Source of the DNA: Pseudoxanthomonas suwonensis | GTDB taxonomy: Bacteria; Pseudomonadota; Gammaproteobacteria; Xanthomonadales; Xanthomonadaceae | NCBI GenBank assembly: GCA_030535605.1 | Contig: JAUNRQ010000012.1 | Span: 1 to 45,596 of the forward strand | Direction of reading: 5' to 3' | Length of the DNA: 45,596 nt | Part shown: positions 1 to 7,580 of the stretch, one piece after another | Layout of the letters: the number at the start of each line of letters is the position of its first letter | Position numbering within the stretch: the stretch's first letter is position 1 | Notes under the pieces: generated by a model | What the model saw: the letters and a program-made list of their open reading frames with translations, nothing else | Databases searched by the model: none | What the model was told of the DNA's origin: nothing | Position numbers and translations under genes: made by a program

Positions 1-169
1 CCTTCTTGGCGACCTTCGTCACTGCGGGCTTGCGCACGGTCTTCTTCGCCGCGGCCTTCCTGGTCGCCTTCTTTGCGACCTTCTTTGCACCCTTCTTGGC
101 CGCCGGTTTCCTGGCGACCTTCTTCGCCGCCTTCTTGGCGGGCTTTTTCGCAGCTTTCTTCGTGGCCAT
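1..169 (-). CDS. Lys/Ala-rich histone H1-like DNA-binding protein, N-terminal part (cut by window edge)
   Basis: The ATG at 169-167 is preceded by GAGGAG at 183-178, an 8-base spacing, which fixes the start. The 56 visible codons read as almost uninterrupted Lys-Lys-Ala/Val/Pro and Arg-Lys-Ala repeats without any acidic residue. This composition is typical of bacterial histone H1-like tails (AlgP, HctB and related proteins), which bind DNA non-specifically and condense the nucleoid. No folded domain is visible, and the stop codon lies outside the window, so length and C-terminus are unknown. The next gene upstream on this strand is over 0.7 kb away, so it is probably transcribed alone. The repeats make the opposite strand look like a Phe/Ala-rich open frame, which is only a shadow. 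Confidence is high for the class and low for the exact role. Confidence 0.75.
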   Translation of the reverse strand, partial: MATKKAAKKPAKKAAKKVARKPAAKKGAKKVAKKATRKAAAKKTVRKPAVTKVAKK

Positions 170-897
170 GATTGGCACTCCTCGTCAGTTGACTTGCATT
201 GCAAACTGCCCAGCACACAACATCGCCGCGGGAGTCGGACCCGCGCACGACCGTCGGCGCGCAACGCGCGCCGCGACGGAGCGTCGCAAGCCGGCAGCGC
301 AGGCACATGGCGCTTCGACTTGCATGGATTCCCCGCGCCGATGCGCAGGCACGACAACGCCGCAGTGACAGGCACTGCGGCGCGGATTGATGACAGGACG
401 GGACACATGCGTCGGCAGGGGTTGACGCTGTGCCGTGCCGGCGACGCTGCCGACACGTTCGTGGACGTTCCCTGCGATGTCGCGTTGCGCGTTGCTCACT
501 CGCTGCGCTTGCCTGTTGGTTTGTCGAAAGCTAAACAGCCGGTTTTCGGCTGTCAATACGCCGACAGGTCAATGTTCATCGCCGGCCATTGCGTCACGCA
601 CCATGAAGCGTGACCACAACGCAGCTCGCAACGCCGGTTGCACTTGCCACGCGCAGCAAGCGTGCTGATGAACAACTCCACAAAGCCCTTGTTTGCAAGC
701 CTATTTCGATCACACAGTGAACGCGTGCATGCGCAGTGGCCACCGCGATGCGTGTTGCACACCGATGCGTGCACACCGCTTCCAGGATGATGCGCAACGG
801 CGCATGTCATCGGCCGGCACACGCCGAATCTGGCAATGCACAAAGCCGTTTGCGCGAAACGTCGACGGCTTTCGTCGCATCCAGCAAGCAGCTCCGC
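170..897. other. Gene-free interval between the histone-like gene and gcvH
   Basis: I see no convincing gene here. The open frames on both strands are short, overlap each other and lack ribosome binding sites. Two small inverted repeats are visible: 535-553 (7-base arms ACAGCCG/CGGCTGT around five bases) and 842-872 (8-base arms AAAGCCGT/ACGGCTTT around fifteen bases). The first is followed on the minus strand by TTTAGCTTT and could be a weak terminator. The upper part must also hold the promoter of the histone-like gene, which I could not assign. A small RNA is possible but unsupported. Confidence 0.5.
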
Positions 898-928
898 AAT
901 CAAAGCCGGCCGCGCAAGGCGGCCGGTT
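898..928 (-). terminator. Intrinsic terminator of the gcvT-gcvH unit
   Basis: Perfect 8-base arms CCGGCCGC (906-913) and GCGGCCGG (919-926) enclose a five-base loop. On the minus strand they are followed by CTTTGAT. The hairpin sits about 35 bases past the gcvH stop codon. The T tract is short, so termination may be partial. Confidence 0.6.
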
Positions 929-960
929 GGCAGGGTTTCGATGATGCGTGGAGTGCGATG

Positions 961-1350
961 TCAGTCGTCGAGCGAAGCGGTGTAATCCTCGGGCGACAGC
1001 ATCGCATCCAGCTGCGACGGATCCGACGGCTCGATCACGAACAGCCAGCCTTCTCCCCATGCATCTTCGTTGATGGTTTCCGGCGTATCGGACAACGCAT
1101 CGTTGACCGCGGTGACGGTGCCGGACAGCGGCGCGTACACGTCGGACGCCGCCTTGACGGACTCGACCACGGCGCAGGCATTGCCCGCCTCCAGTTCGTC
1201 GCCGACGGCCGGCAACTCGACATACACCAGGTCGCCCAGCAGGCCCTGTGCGTGGTCGGAGATGCCGACGGTGACCGTGCCGTCGGATTCGAGGCGGGCC
1301 CACTCGTGGGACTTCATGAACTTCAGGCCGCCGGGGATTTCACTGCTCAT
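961..1350 (-). CDS. gcvH: Glycine cleavage system H protein (lipoyl carrier)
   Basis: The H protein shuttles the aminomethyl group of glycine on a lipoyl arm between the P, T and L proteins of the glycine cleavage complex in the cytoplasm. The 129-residue product matches the usual family length. The lipoylation motif ESVKAASD is intact, with the acceptor Lys at residue 66. I chose the ATG at 1350 because GGAG lies eight bases upstream and the protein then begins in the normal way (MSSEIPGG); an in-frame ATG six codons earlier has no such support. It lies 108 bases after gcvT on the same strand with no obvious promoter between, so the two are probably co-transcribed. The P protein gene (gcvP) is not in the window. 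Confidence 0.97.
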   Translation of the reverse strand: MSSEIPGGLKFMKSHEWARLESDGTVTVGISDHAQGLLGDLVYVELPAVGDELEAGNACAVVESVKAASDVYAPLSGTVTAVNDALSDTPETINEDAWGEGWLFVIEPSDPSQLDAMLSPEDYTASLDD

Positions 1351-1458
1351 GTTCGGATGCTCCAGCAAACGAGGGTGGAAGATGACGCGGGATGCGATGG
1401 TGGGACGGGCGATGGCACGTGTGCGTTCCGTGATCGTAACGCAACGCCCCGGTGCGAC

Positions 1459-2556
1459 TCAGATGCCTTCTTGGATCTTGCCTTCGCGCACGAACGGCAG
1501 CGGCACCACGCGGAGCGGCACTTCGCGCCCGCGGATGTCGACGCGGACATCGCCATGCGCACCGGCGGGGATGCGGGCGAAGGCGATTGCCTTGCCGATG
1601 CTCGGCGAAAAGGTGCCGGACAGGATGCTGCCTTCACCACTGTCGGCCAGCACGCGCTGACCGTGGCGCAACACGCCCTTGTCGTCCATCACCAGCGCGA
1701 CCATCCGGGTCGGTGCGCCGTCGGCCTTCTGCTTCTCCAGCACCTCGCGGCCGATGAAGTCCCGCCCTTCGTCGAGCGCGACGGTCCAGCCCAGTGCCGA
1801 CTCGTACGGCGTGGTGTCCTCATCCATGTCCTGGCCGTACAGGTTCAGGCCGGCTTCCAGGCGCAAGGTGTCGCGCGCACCCAGTCCGGCCGGCTTGACC
1901 CCGGACTCGAGCAGCGCATTCCAGATGTCGACGGCGGCCGCCAGCGGCACCACCAGTTCGAACCCGTCCTCGCCGGTGTAACCGGTGCGGGCAAGGAACA
2001 CCGGCACGCCGCTGGCGGTGGTCACGTCCAGCGCGGAGAAGCGCCCGAGCTTGTGGGCGCTGGCACGGTCGTCCTCGCCGAGCATCGCGATGACCTTGTC
2101 GCGGGCGTTCGGGCCCTGCACGGCGATGATGCCGAAGTCGTCGCGCTCGCGAACTTCGACACCGAACGGCGCGGCGTGTTCGCGGATCCACGCCAGGTCC
2201 TTGTCGCGCGTGGCGGCATTGGCGACCAGCCGGAACCAGTCATCGCCCATGAAGTAGATGATCAGGTCGTCGATGATGCCGCCGCGGGCGTTGAGGATGG
2301 TGGTGTACAGCGCCTTGCCGGGCTTGGCCAGCTTGTCGACCGAGTTGGCCGCCAGCTTGCGCAGCAGCGGCCGCACCTGCTCACCATGCAGGTCGATGAT
2401 CGCCATGTGCGAAACGTCGAACATGCCGGCGTCGCGGCGCACCTGGTGGTGCTCGTCGATCTGCGAACCGTAGTGGATCGGCATGTCCCAGCCGCCGAAG
2501 TCGACCATCTTCGCGCCCAGCGCGCGGTGGGTATCGTTGAGGATGGTCTTGCGCAT
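1459..2556 (-). CDS. gcvT: Glycine cleavage system T protein (aminomethyltransferase)
   Basis: The T protein releases ammonia from the aminomethyl-lipoyl arm of GcvH and passes the methylene group to tetrahydrofolate, giving 5,10-methylene-THF. The product is 365 residues, standard for the family. It carries the N-terminal signature [12 protein letters not shown] (about residues 19-30) and the folate-site block [12 protein letters not shown] (about 90-101), whose Asp pair at 96-97 corresponds to the catalytic Asp of E. coli GcvT. AAGGA precedes the ATG at 2556. A GATAAT -10 box lies about 36 bases upstream. The methylene-THF it makes is the substrate of MetF, encoded at 32 kb. I looked for a glycine riboswitch upstream and found none. 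Confidence 0.97.
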   Translation of the reverse strand: MRKTILNDTHRALGAKMVDFGGWDMPIHYGSQIDEHHQVRRDAGMFDVSHMAIIDLHGEQVRPLLRKLAANSVDKLAKPGKALYTTILNARGGIIDDLIIYFMGDDWFRLVANAATRDKDLAWIREHAAPFGVEVRERDDFGIIAVQGPNARDKVIAMLGEDDRASAHKLGRFSALDVTTASGVPVFLARTGYTGEDGFELVVPLAAAVDIWNALLESGVKPAGLGARDTLRLEAGLNLYGQDMDEDTTPYESALGWTVALDEGRDFIGREVLEKQKADGAPTRMVALVMDDKGVLRHGQRVLADSGEGSILSGTFSPSIGKAIAFARIPAGAHGDVRVDIRGREVPLRVVPLPFVREGKIQEGI

Positions 2557-2591
2557 GCCGGCGGTCCTTCAAAGTGGAGAGTAAGCCGACG

Positions 2592-2597
2592 ATTATC
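2592..2597 (-). promoter_or_regulatory. -10 box of the gcvT-gcvH promoter
   Basis: GATAAT on the minus strand lies 35 bases before the gcvT start. No clear -35 element is seen. The spacing predicts a leader of about 30 bases, too short for a glycine riboswitch. Confidence 0.45.
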
Positions 2598-2656
2598 CCA
2601 GAGCCCGACCTGGCCTGCTGCGGCGCCGCTACCCCGTCGCACCGCGCCGGAAGGCC

Positions 2657-3106
2657 TCAGGCCGTCACGTCGGGCTCGACCACCAGGTTCATGCCATCCA
2701 CGCCGACCACGCGGACCACGCTGCCAGCCGGCAGCGACGGGCCGGTGACGCTCCAGAACGCATCGCCGATCTTCACCCGCCCCTGCCCGCCCTCGATGGC
2801 GCGTTCCAGCACCACCTGACGGCCGATGTGGTGGGCGGCCCGCTGGTTGAGCGTGGGCCGATCGCTCTGCCGCTCGCGGCCGCGGAACCAGCGCCGGTAC
2901 ACCGCGATGCTGACGAAACTGAGCACCACGAACGCCGCCACCTGGGCCAGCAACGGGATTCCCGGGAACGCCAGCACCGCGACGAACACCGCCGCCGCGG
3001 CGAACCCGAGCCACAGCATGAAGGCACCGGGTGCCAGTGCCTCGGCGGCCATCAGCAGCAGCGCGGCCGCCGCCCAGGTGAACACGTCCCAGCGCATGCC
3101 GTCCAT
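2657..3106 (-). CDS. NfeD-family membrane protein, partner of the SPFH protein
   Basis: A 149-residue protein with hydrophobic segments near residues 10-33 and 34-72, followed by a soluble C-terminal domain of about 65 residues that fits the small OB-fold of NfeD proteins (GRQVVLERAIEGGQGRVKIGDAFW onward, with conserved Gly and Trp). NfeD proteins are encoded next to SPFH/stomatin proteins and are thought to work with them in membrane microdomains. Here the ATG begins three bases after the qmcA stop, so the two are translationally coupled; the E. coli equivalent pair is qmcA-ybbJ. This short form lacks the N-terminal ClpP-like protease domain found in long NfeD proteins. Confidence 0.9.
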   Translation of the reverse strand: MDGMRWDVFTWAAAALLLMAAEALAPGAFMLWLGFAAAAVFVAVLAFPGIPLLAQVAAFVVLSFVSIAVYRRWFRGRERQSDRPTLNQRAAHHIGRQVVLERAIEGGQGRVKIGDAFWSVTGPSLPAGSVVRVVGVDGMNLVVEPDVTA

Positions 3107-3109
3107 GGG

Positions 3110-4054
3110 TCAGGCTCCGCCGCGTGGCGGCAGGCGCGTGCCCGACGCTGCATCCGACTTGCCGATCGCGCCCTTGGCCAGTTCGGCGATGCCGGCGATG
3201 GAGCCGACGATGCCGCTGACTTCCATCGGCATCAGCACGAACTTCTGGTTGGGCGCGGTCGCGAGCTTTTCGAACGCCTCGACATACTTCTGTGCGACGA
3301 AGTAGTTGATCGCCTGCACGTCGCCCTTGGCGATCGCATCGGACACCAGCTCGGTCGCCTTGGCCTCCGCTTCCGCCAGCCGCTCGCGGGCCTCGGCTTC
3401 GCGGTAGGCGGCTTCCTTCTGGCCCTCGGCCTCGAGGATGGCCGACTGCTTCTCGCCTTCGGCACGGAGGATTTCCGACTGCCGGTGGCCTTCGGCTTCA
3501 AGGATCACCGCGCGGCGTTCGCGCTCGGCCTTCATCTGCCGGGCCATGGAGTCGACGAGGTCACGCGGCGGCTGGATATCGCGGATCTCGATGCGGGTGA
3601 CCTTCACCCCCCACGGATTGGTGGCGTGGTCCACCACGTTGAGCAGCTGCGCGTTGATGGTCTCGCGCTGGCTCAACGATTCGTCCAGGTCCATCGAACC
3701 GATCACGGTACGGATGTTGGTCTGCACCAGGGCGATCATCGCGATCTCCAGGTTGGAGACCTCGTAGGCGGCCTTGGCGGCGTCCAGCACCTGGAAGAAC
3801 ACCACGCCGTCGACCTTGACCACCGCGTTGTCCTTGGTGATCACGTCCTGGCTGGGCACGTCCAGCACCTGCTCCATCATGTTGACCTTGCGGCCGACCC
3901 CGTACACCACCGGAATCAGGAAATGCAGGCCCGGGGTCATGGTGTGGGTGTACTTGCCGAAGCGCTCCACCGTCCACTCGAATCCCTGCGGCACCATGCG
4001 CACGGTCTTGAACAGGATGATGACGCCCGCCACCAGCAGCACCATCGCCAGCAT
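3110..4054 (-). CDS. qmcA: QmcA-like SPFH/Band 7 membrane protein
   Basis: A stomatin/prohibitin-type protein with one N-terminal membrane segment (about residues 1-20), an SPFH domain, and a long alanine/glutamate-rich coiled coil containing repeated AEGE/AEGQ blocks (about 185-250). It closely follows the E. coli QmcA pattern (VPQGFEWTVERFGKY, INYFVAQKYVEAFEKL, SIAGIAELAKGAIG). Such proteins assemble into large membrane-associated oligomers and influence FtsH-type proteolysis and membrane organisation. I set the start at 4054 (314 residues) because a TATAAT box sits at 4106-4101, downstream of any longer start, and the protein then begins directly with its membrane segment. It is followed within three bases by the nfeD partner. 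Confidence 0.93.
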   Translation of the reverse strand: MLAMVLLVAGVIILFKTVRMVPQGFEWTVERFGKYTHTMTPGLHFLIPVVYGVGRKVNMMEQVLDVPSQDVITKDNAVVKVDGVVFFQVLDAAKAAYEVSNLEIAMIALVQTNIRTVIGSMDLDESLSQRETINAQLLNVVDHATNPWGVKVTRIEIRDIQPPRDLVDSMARQMKAERERRAVILEAEGHRQSEILRAEGEKQSAILEAEGQKEAAYREAEARERLAEAEAKATELVSDAIAKGDVQAINYFVAQKYVEAFEKLATAPNQKFVLMPMEVSGIVGSIAGIAELAKGAIGKSDAASGTRLPPRGGA

Positions 4055-4100
4055 CGATCCTGGAAACACGGCCTTTCCCCTTCCCCGGTTGTGTGGCCCG

Positions 4101-4106
4101 ATTATA
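4101..4106 (-). promoter_or_regulatory. -10 box of the qmcA-nfeD promoter
   Basis: A perfect TATAAT on the minus strand predicts a leader of about 40 bases before the qmcA ATG at 4054. The -35 region is GC-rich and has no good match. This box rules out the upstream in-frame start at 4171. Confidence 0.6.
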
Positions 4107-4192
4107 CGGAGCGGACGTGGCACGGTGACGGGCCCCAGCCCGGCAATCCACCGGCCCCACCCAACCGGCACCTCACCGACCGTTCCCCTGCC

Positions 4193-5152
4193 TCAGCCGG
4201 TGGCGGAGGCGGCGTCGACCGCGTGCCATTGCTCGTCGGAAATCTCCGCCAGCAACGCCAGTGCGTCGAGATTGCCTTGCAGCTGTTGCGCCGACAGCAC
4301 CTCGACGAGCACGCTGGCGACCGCCGGATCACGCAGGATCCAGGCGGCAGCCAATGCTTCGGGGCCAACGCCCATGGTGTCGGCCACGCCAAGGAATCGG
4401 TCCGAACACCCGGCCATGCCGTCACCCGCAGTGGCCGCATGTGGCCCATCGCCCTGATCGTCCGCGGTACGCCGCGCACCGGCAAGCGATGACGGTGCCA
4501 GCCAGCCGATCTTGCCTTCACCCGCCAACGCCGCCAACGGGTGTTGGTGGCTGTCCCGCGTGAGCAGGTCGCGGGCAGTCTTCACCACCATCGGCCCTTG
4601 CAATGCATGGTCGGCGGCGATGGCGCGCGCTTGGGCGATCATGTCCGTCGGCCATTCGCAGGTGCCCCAGTACAGCACCTTGCCCTGCCGCACCAGCAGG
4701 TCCATGGCGGTGACGGTTTCGAGCAGCGGCACCTGGGGATCGGGGCGCTCGCACAGGAACAGGTCGAGGTAATCGGTATGCAGGCGTCGCAATGCCGCCT
4801 CGCAGGCATCGCGCAGGTGCTTGCGGGTCATCCCGCGCTGCATCGGCAAACAAGCCTGCGCAGTGCCGTCGCCGACGCCGACGCCAGCCGACAGCGCCAG
4901 ACCGTCCCGCGGCAGGCGAAGATCGGCGATGACATCACCCAGCATCGCCTGCGCGCGGACACCGGCATCCGCGGCCAAGGAGTCGAACAGGTTCACGCCG
5001 GCGTCCCAGGCCATGGCCACCAGGTTGCGCGCGGTGCCGCGGGAGACGCGATCACCGAACACGTCGGCAGCACCCAGCGACAGCACGGACACCGGCAGTC
5101 CGGTGGCGCCGAGCCGACGGCACGGCATGCTCGTGGAAGACATGTGGCTCAT
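4193..5152 (-). CDS. Aldo/keto-reductase-fold protein with a degenerate active site (probable pseudoenzyme)
   Basis: The 319-residue product follows the voltage-gated K+ channel beta-subunit-like branch of aldo/keto reductases: RRLGATGLPVSVLSLG at the start, then GVNLFDS, ALRRLHTDYLDLFLCERPDP and GKVLYWGTCEW. The catalytic Asp is kept (Asp57), but by alignment to the family pattern the other three residues of the Asp-Tyr-Lys-His tetrad are replaced. The Tyr position is Asp62, the Lys position (usual STK) is Gly90 in LSAG, and the His position (usual CHRPDP) is Glu135 in CERPDP. The cofactor-side segment that normally reads QPxYN is VVKTARD. The frame is intact, so this is a conserved fold that has probably lost reductase activity. 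A TACACT box exactly six bases before the ATG suggests a leaderless mRNA. Confidence 0.8.
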   Translation of the reverse strand: MSHMSSTSMPCRRLGATGLPVSVLSLGAADVFGDRVSRGTARNLVAMAWDAGVNLFDSLAADAGVRAQAMLGDVIADLRLPRDGLALSAGVGVGDGTAQACLPMQRGMTRKHLRDACEAALRRLHTDYLDLFLCERPDPQVPLLETVTAMDLLVRQGKVLYWGTCEWPTDMIAQARAIAADHALQGPMVVKTARDLLTRDSHQHPLAALAGEGKIGWLAPSSLAGARRTADDQGDGPHAATAGDGMAGCSDRFLGVADTMGVGPEALAAAWILRDPAVASVLVEVLSAQQLQGNLDALALLAEISDEQWHAVDAASATG

Positions 5153-5158
5153 GGCGCC

Positions 5159-5164
5159 AGTGTA
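5159..5164 (-). promoter_or_regulatory. -10 box placed for a leaderless transcript of the AKR-like gene
   Basis: TACACT on the minus strand is followed by GGCGCC and then the ATG at 5152, so transcription would start at or within a base of the start codon. There is no ribosome binding site, which fits leaderless translation. Confidence 0.5.
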
Positions 5165-5222
5165 AGCGTCTGCCGCATCTTGACGCGCCATACTGGACGG
5201 CCACCCGTTCTGGAGTGCCGCC

Positions 5223-5468
5223 ATGCTGACCCTGGAAACCCTGCGCAGCACGCTTGGCTGGACCGCGGTGATCAACCTGGCTTTGCTGAGCGTGGTGTTC
5301 TTCTTCTGGCTCGCGATGCGGCGCACGATCCATGTACTGCACCGTCGCTGGTTCGACCTGGAACCGGCGCAGATCGACGGCATCGTGTACGCGGTGATGG
5401 CCGGTTACAAACTCGGCAACCTGCTGCTGTTCGTGGCACCGTGGATGGCACTGCACCTGCTGGGGTGA
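5223..5468 (+). CDS. Small DUF6868-type membrane protein
   Basis: An 81-residue protein with two hydrophobic segments (about residues 14-34 and 55-79) separated by a basic/aromatic loop containing RRTIHVLHRRWFDL. The pattern (GW near the start, H.RWF, then Y..MA.YK.G) resembles the small uncharacterised DUF6868 family of proteobacterial inner-membrane proteins; this rests on recall, not on a search. GGAG lies eight bases before the ATG. It is divergent from the AKR-like gene 70 bases away and lies 108 bases before the GDT1-family exporter. Function unknown. Confidence 0.75.
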   Translation: MLTLETLRSTLGWTAVINLALLSVVFFFWLAMRRTIHVLHRRWFDLEPAQIDGIVYAVMAGYKLGNLLLFVAPWMALHLLG

Positions 5469-5473
5469 TGCCG

Positions 5474-5572
5474 TAGACTGCGCGCCCAGATCGGCCGACG
5501 CCCGCCAGGCGTCTGGCCCGACCGTCAACATCGACCGCCGGGCACGGCCTCGGCTGCGGCCCACCGGAGACG
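5474..5572 (+). promoter_or_regulatory. Promoter -10 and structured 5' leader of the GDT1-family exporter gene
   Basis: TAGACT at 5474-5479 is a good -10 candidate and gives a leader of about 90 bases. The leader contains a strong hairpin at 5493-5518 (GGCC-GACGCC, loop, GGCGTC-T-GGCC). Further on it carries CCGTCAACATCGACC and ends CACCGGAGACG just before the ATG, where GGAG is also the ribosome binding site. Parts recall the Mn2+-sensing yybP-ykoY riboswitch, but the hallmark 5' GGGGAGUAG segment is missing, so I call this only a structured leader. Confidence 0.4.
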
Positions 5573-5576
5573 TTTC

Positions 5577-6155
5577 ATGCAGTCCTTCCCGCTGGCCACC
5601 ACGCTGCTGTCCACGGGCGTCGTCGCGCTGGCCGAAATCGGCGACAAGACCCAGCTGCTGGCGTTGTTGCTGGCGGCGCGTTTCCGCCGACCGTGGCCGA
5701 TCATCTGGGGCATTCTGGTGGCGACCCTGCTCAATCACGCGTTGGCGGCGTGGATGGGCACGCTGGCAGCGACCTGGCTGACGCCGGAGGTGCTGCGCTG
5801 GGTGGTCGCGGCCAGTTTCATCGGCATCGCCTTGTGGACACTCAAGCCCGACACGCTGGACGAGGACGAATCCTCCTTGCCGGCGCGCGGCGCGTTCATC
5901 GCCACCACCATCGCCTTTTTCATTGCCGAGATCGGCGACAAGACCCAGGTGGCGACCGTGCTGCTGGCGGCCAGGTACACGCCGATGTGGGAAGTGGTGC
6001 TGGGCACCACCATCGGCATGCTGCTCGCCAACGTGCCGGTGGTGCTGCTGGGCGCGCGATTCGCCGACCGCCTGCCGCTGAAGACCGCACGGATTGCCGC
6101 GGCGGTGGTGTTCGCCCTGCTCGGCCTGTGGGTGGCGCTGCGCGGAATCGGCTGA
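5577..6155 (+). CDS. GDT1/TMEM165 (UPF0016) family cation exporter, probably Mn2+
   Basis: A 192-residue inner-membrane protein with six predicted membrane segments arranged as two homologous halves. Each half carries the family signature E-x-G-D-K-[TS]: AEIGDKTQ at about residues 19-26 and again at about 117-124. These acidic motifs form the cation site. Bacterial members such as MneA of Vibrio export manganese, and eukaryotic ones exchange Mn2+ or Ca2+ for protons. The start has GGAG seven bases upstream. It appears to be a single-gene unit: a large palindrome and a new promoter follow before the nucleoside transporter. The Mn2+ substrate is inferred from the family. Confidence 0.9.
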   Translation: MQSFPLATTLLSTGVVALAEIGDKTQLLALLLAARFRRPWPIIWGILVATLLNHALAAWMGTLAATWLTPEVLRWVVAASFIGIALWTLKPDTLDEDESSLPARGAFIATTIAFFIAEIGDKTQVATVLLAARYTPMWEVVLGTTIGMLLANVPVVLLGARFADRLPLKTARIAAAVVFALLGLWVALRGIG

Positions 6156-6186
6156 CTTCGACGATCACGCCCGCGGACTGTTGCAG

Positions 6187-6220
6187 CGCGGTTGCCGGCA
6201 ACCGCGGCCTGACCTAACCT
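6187..6220 (+). promoter_or_regulatory. 20-base perfect palindrome and -10 box upstream of the nupC-rbsK genes
   Basis: CGCGGTTGCC followed directly by GGCAACCGCG forms a perfect 20-base palindrome at 6187-6206. A TAACCT -10 candidate follows at 6215-6220, so the palindrome covers where a -35 element would sit. This fits an operator for a dimeric repressor. It could also serve as a terminator hairpin for the gene before it, but no T tract follows. Confidence 0.45.
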
Positions 6221-6259
6221 GCCGCGACCGGCCCTTCGTGGCACCGCATCGGAGTTCAA

Positions 6260-7576
6260 ATGGAAGCCTTGGGCCGCATCGCATTCGGATTGCTCGGCCT
6301 GGCCGTTCTGGTCGGCATCACCTGGCTGTTCTCCAGCAACCGGCGGGCGGTCGACTGGCGGCTGGTCGGCATCGGCCTGGCACTGCAGATCGTGGTGGCG
6401 GCGCTGGTGCTGCTGACGCCTTGGGGTGCCAGCTTCTTCGATGCGCTCTCCAGCGGTTTCGTGAAGCTGCTCGGATTCACTACCCAGGGTGCGGCCTTCA
6501 TCTTCGGCGACTTCTCCAATCCGGAGCGCTTCGGCTTCGTGTTCGCCTTCCAGGTGCTGCCGACGATCATCTTCTTCGCCAGCTTCATGAGCGTGCTCTA
6601 CCACGTGGGCGTGATGCAGAAGCTGGTGCAGGGCATGGCCTGGGTCATCACCAAGCTGATGCGCGTGTCCGGCGCGGAAACGCTGTCGGTTTGCGCCAAT
6701 GCCTTCATCGGCCAGACCGAGGCGCCGCTGGTGGTGCGCCCTTACATCGCCCGCATGACCCAGTCCGAGCTGCTGACGTTGATGGTCGGCGGCATGGCCA
6801 CGATTGCCGGTGGCGTGCTCGGTGCCTACGTGCTGATGCTGGGCGGCAGCAATCCGGCCGAGCAGGCGTTCTTCGCCAAGCACCTGATCACCGCCAGCAT
6901 CATGGCCGCCCCGGCGACGCTGGTGATCGCCAAGATCCTGGTGCCGGAAACGCAGACGCCGGACACGCTCGGCGAGGTCAAGGTGAAGGTGGAGAAGACC
7001 ACCGCCAACGTCATCGACGCCGCCGCCGCCGGCGCCTCGGACGGGTTGATGCTGGCATTGAACGTGGGCGCGATGTTGCTGGCCTTCGTGGCGCTGATCG
7101 CGCTGGTCAACGCCCCGCTGGTGTGGCTGGGCCAGGTGACCGGGCTGGAAGCGATCCTTGGCCGGCCAACGGACATGTCCGGGCTGCTGGGCATCGTGCT
7201 GGCGCCGCTGGCATGGATCATCGGCGTGCCGTGGGCGGATGCCAGCACCGTCGGCGGCCTGATCGGCACCAAGGTGGTGCTCAACGAGTTCGTCGCCTAC
7301 ATGCAACTGGGCGAGATCGCGCAAGGCAACGTCGCCGGGGTGGTGCTGTCGGAGCGGGCGCGGCTGATCGCCACGTACGCATTGTGCGGCTTTGCCAACT
7401 TCAGTTCGATCGCCATCCAGATCGGCGGCATCGGCGGGCTGGCGCCGGAGCGGCGCGGCGACTTGGCCCGCTTCGGCCTGCGCGCGGTGCTGGGCGGGTC
7501 GATCGCGACGATGATGACCGCGACCATCGCCGGGGTGATGTGGTACTTCAGCAGCGGCATGCCGATGGTGCCCTGA
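6260..7576 (+). CDS. nupC: NupC-family concentrative nucleoside transporter (CNT)
   Basis: A 438-residue inner-membrane symporter that imports nucleosides with H+ or Na+. Family hallmarks are present: SVCANAFIGQTEAPLVVRPY in the middle (about residues 148-167) and CGFANFSSIAIQIGGIG near the C-terminus, the two re-entrant loop regions that build the nucleoside and ion sites. CGGAG is found about six bases before the ATG. A ribokinase gene starts four bases after the stop, so the pair likely takes up nucleosides and phosphorylates the released ribose. No nucleoside hydrolase or phosphorylase is encoded nearby. The palindrome upstream suggests control by a dimeric repressor encoded elsewhere. 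Confidence 0.93.
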   Translation: MEALGRIAFGLLGLAVLVGITWLFSSNRRAVDWRLVGIGLALQIVVAALVLLTPWGASFFDALSSGFVKLLGFTTQGAAFIFGDFSNPERFGFVFAFQVLPTIIFFASFMSVLYHVGVMQKLVQGMAWVITKLMRVSGAETLSVCANAFIGQTEAPLVVRPYIARMTQSELLTLMVGGMATIAGGVLGAYVLMLGGSNPAEQAFFAKHLITASIMAAPATLVIAKILVPETQTPDTLGEVKVKVEKTTANVIDAAAAGASDGLMLALNVGAMLLAFVALIALVNAPLVWLGQVTGLEAILGRPTDMSGLLGIVLAPLAWIIGVPWADASTVGGLIGTKVVLNEFVAYMQLGEIAQGNVAGVVLSERARLIATYALCGFANFSSIAIQIGGIGGLAPERRGDLARFGLRAVLGGSIATMMTATIAGVMWYFSSGMPMVP

Positions 7577-7580
7577 GCCG

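Noticed and set aside
6..368. Phe/Ala-rich plus-strand frame at the left edge resembling a membrane protein
   Set aside because: It is the reverse complement of the Lys/Ala repeats of the histone-like gene, which has a proper ribosome binding site on the minus strand.
2557..2656. Possible glycine riboswitch upstream of gcvT
   Set aside because: The -10 box at 2597-2592 leaves only about 30 bases of leader, and no tandem glycine aptamer motifs are seen there or in the gcvT-gcvH gap.
736..2748. Plus-strand open frame of 670 codons opposite gcvT/gcvH
   Set aside because: Shadow of the glycine-cleavage genes. No start signal or domain.
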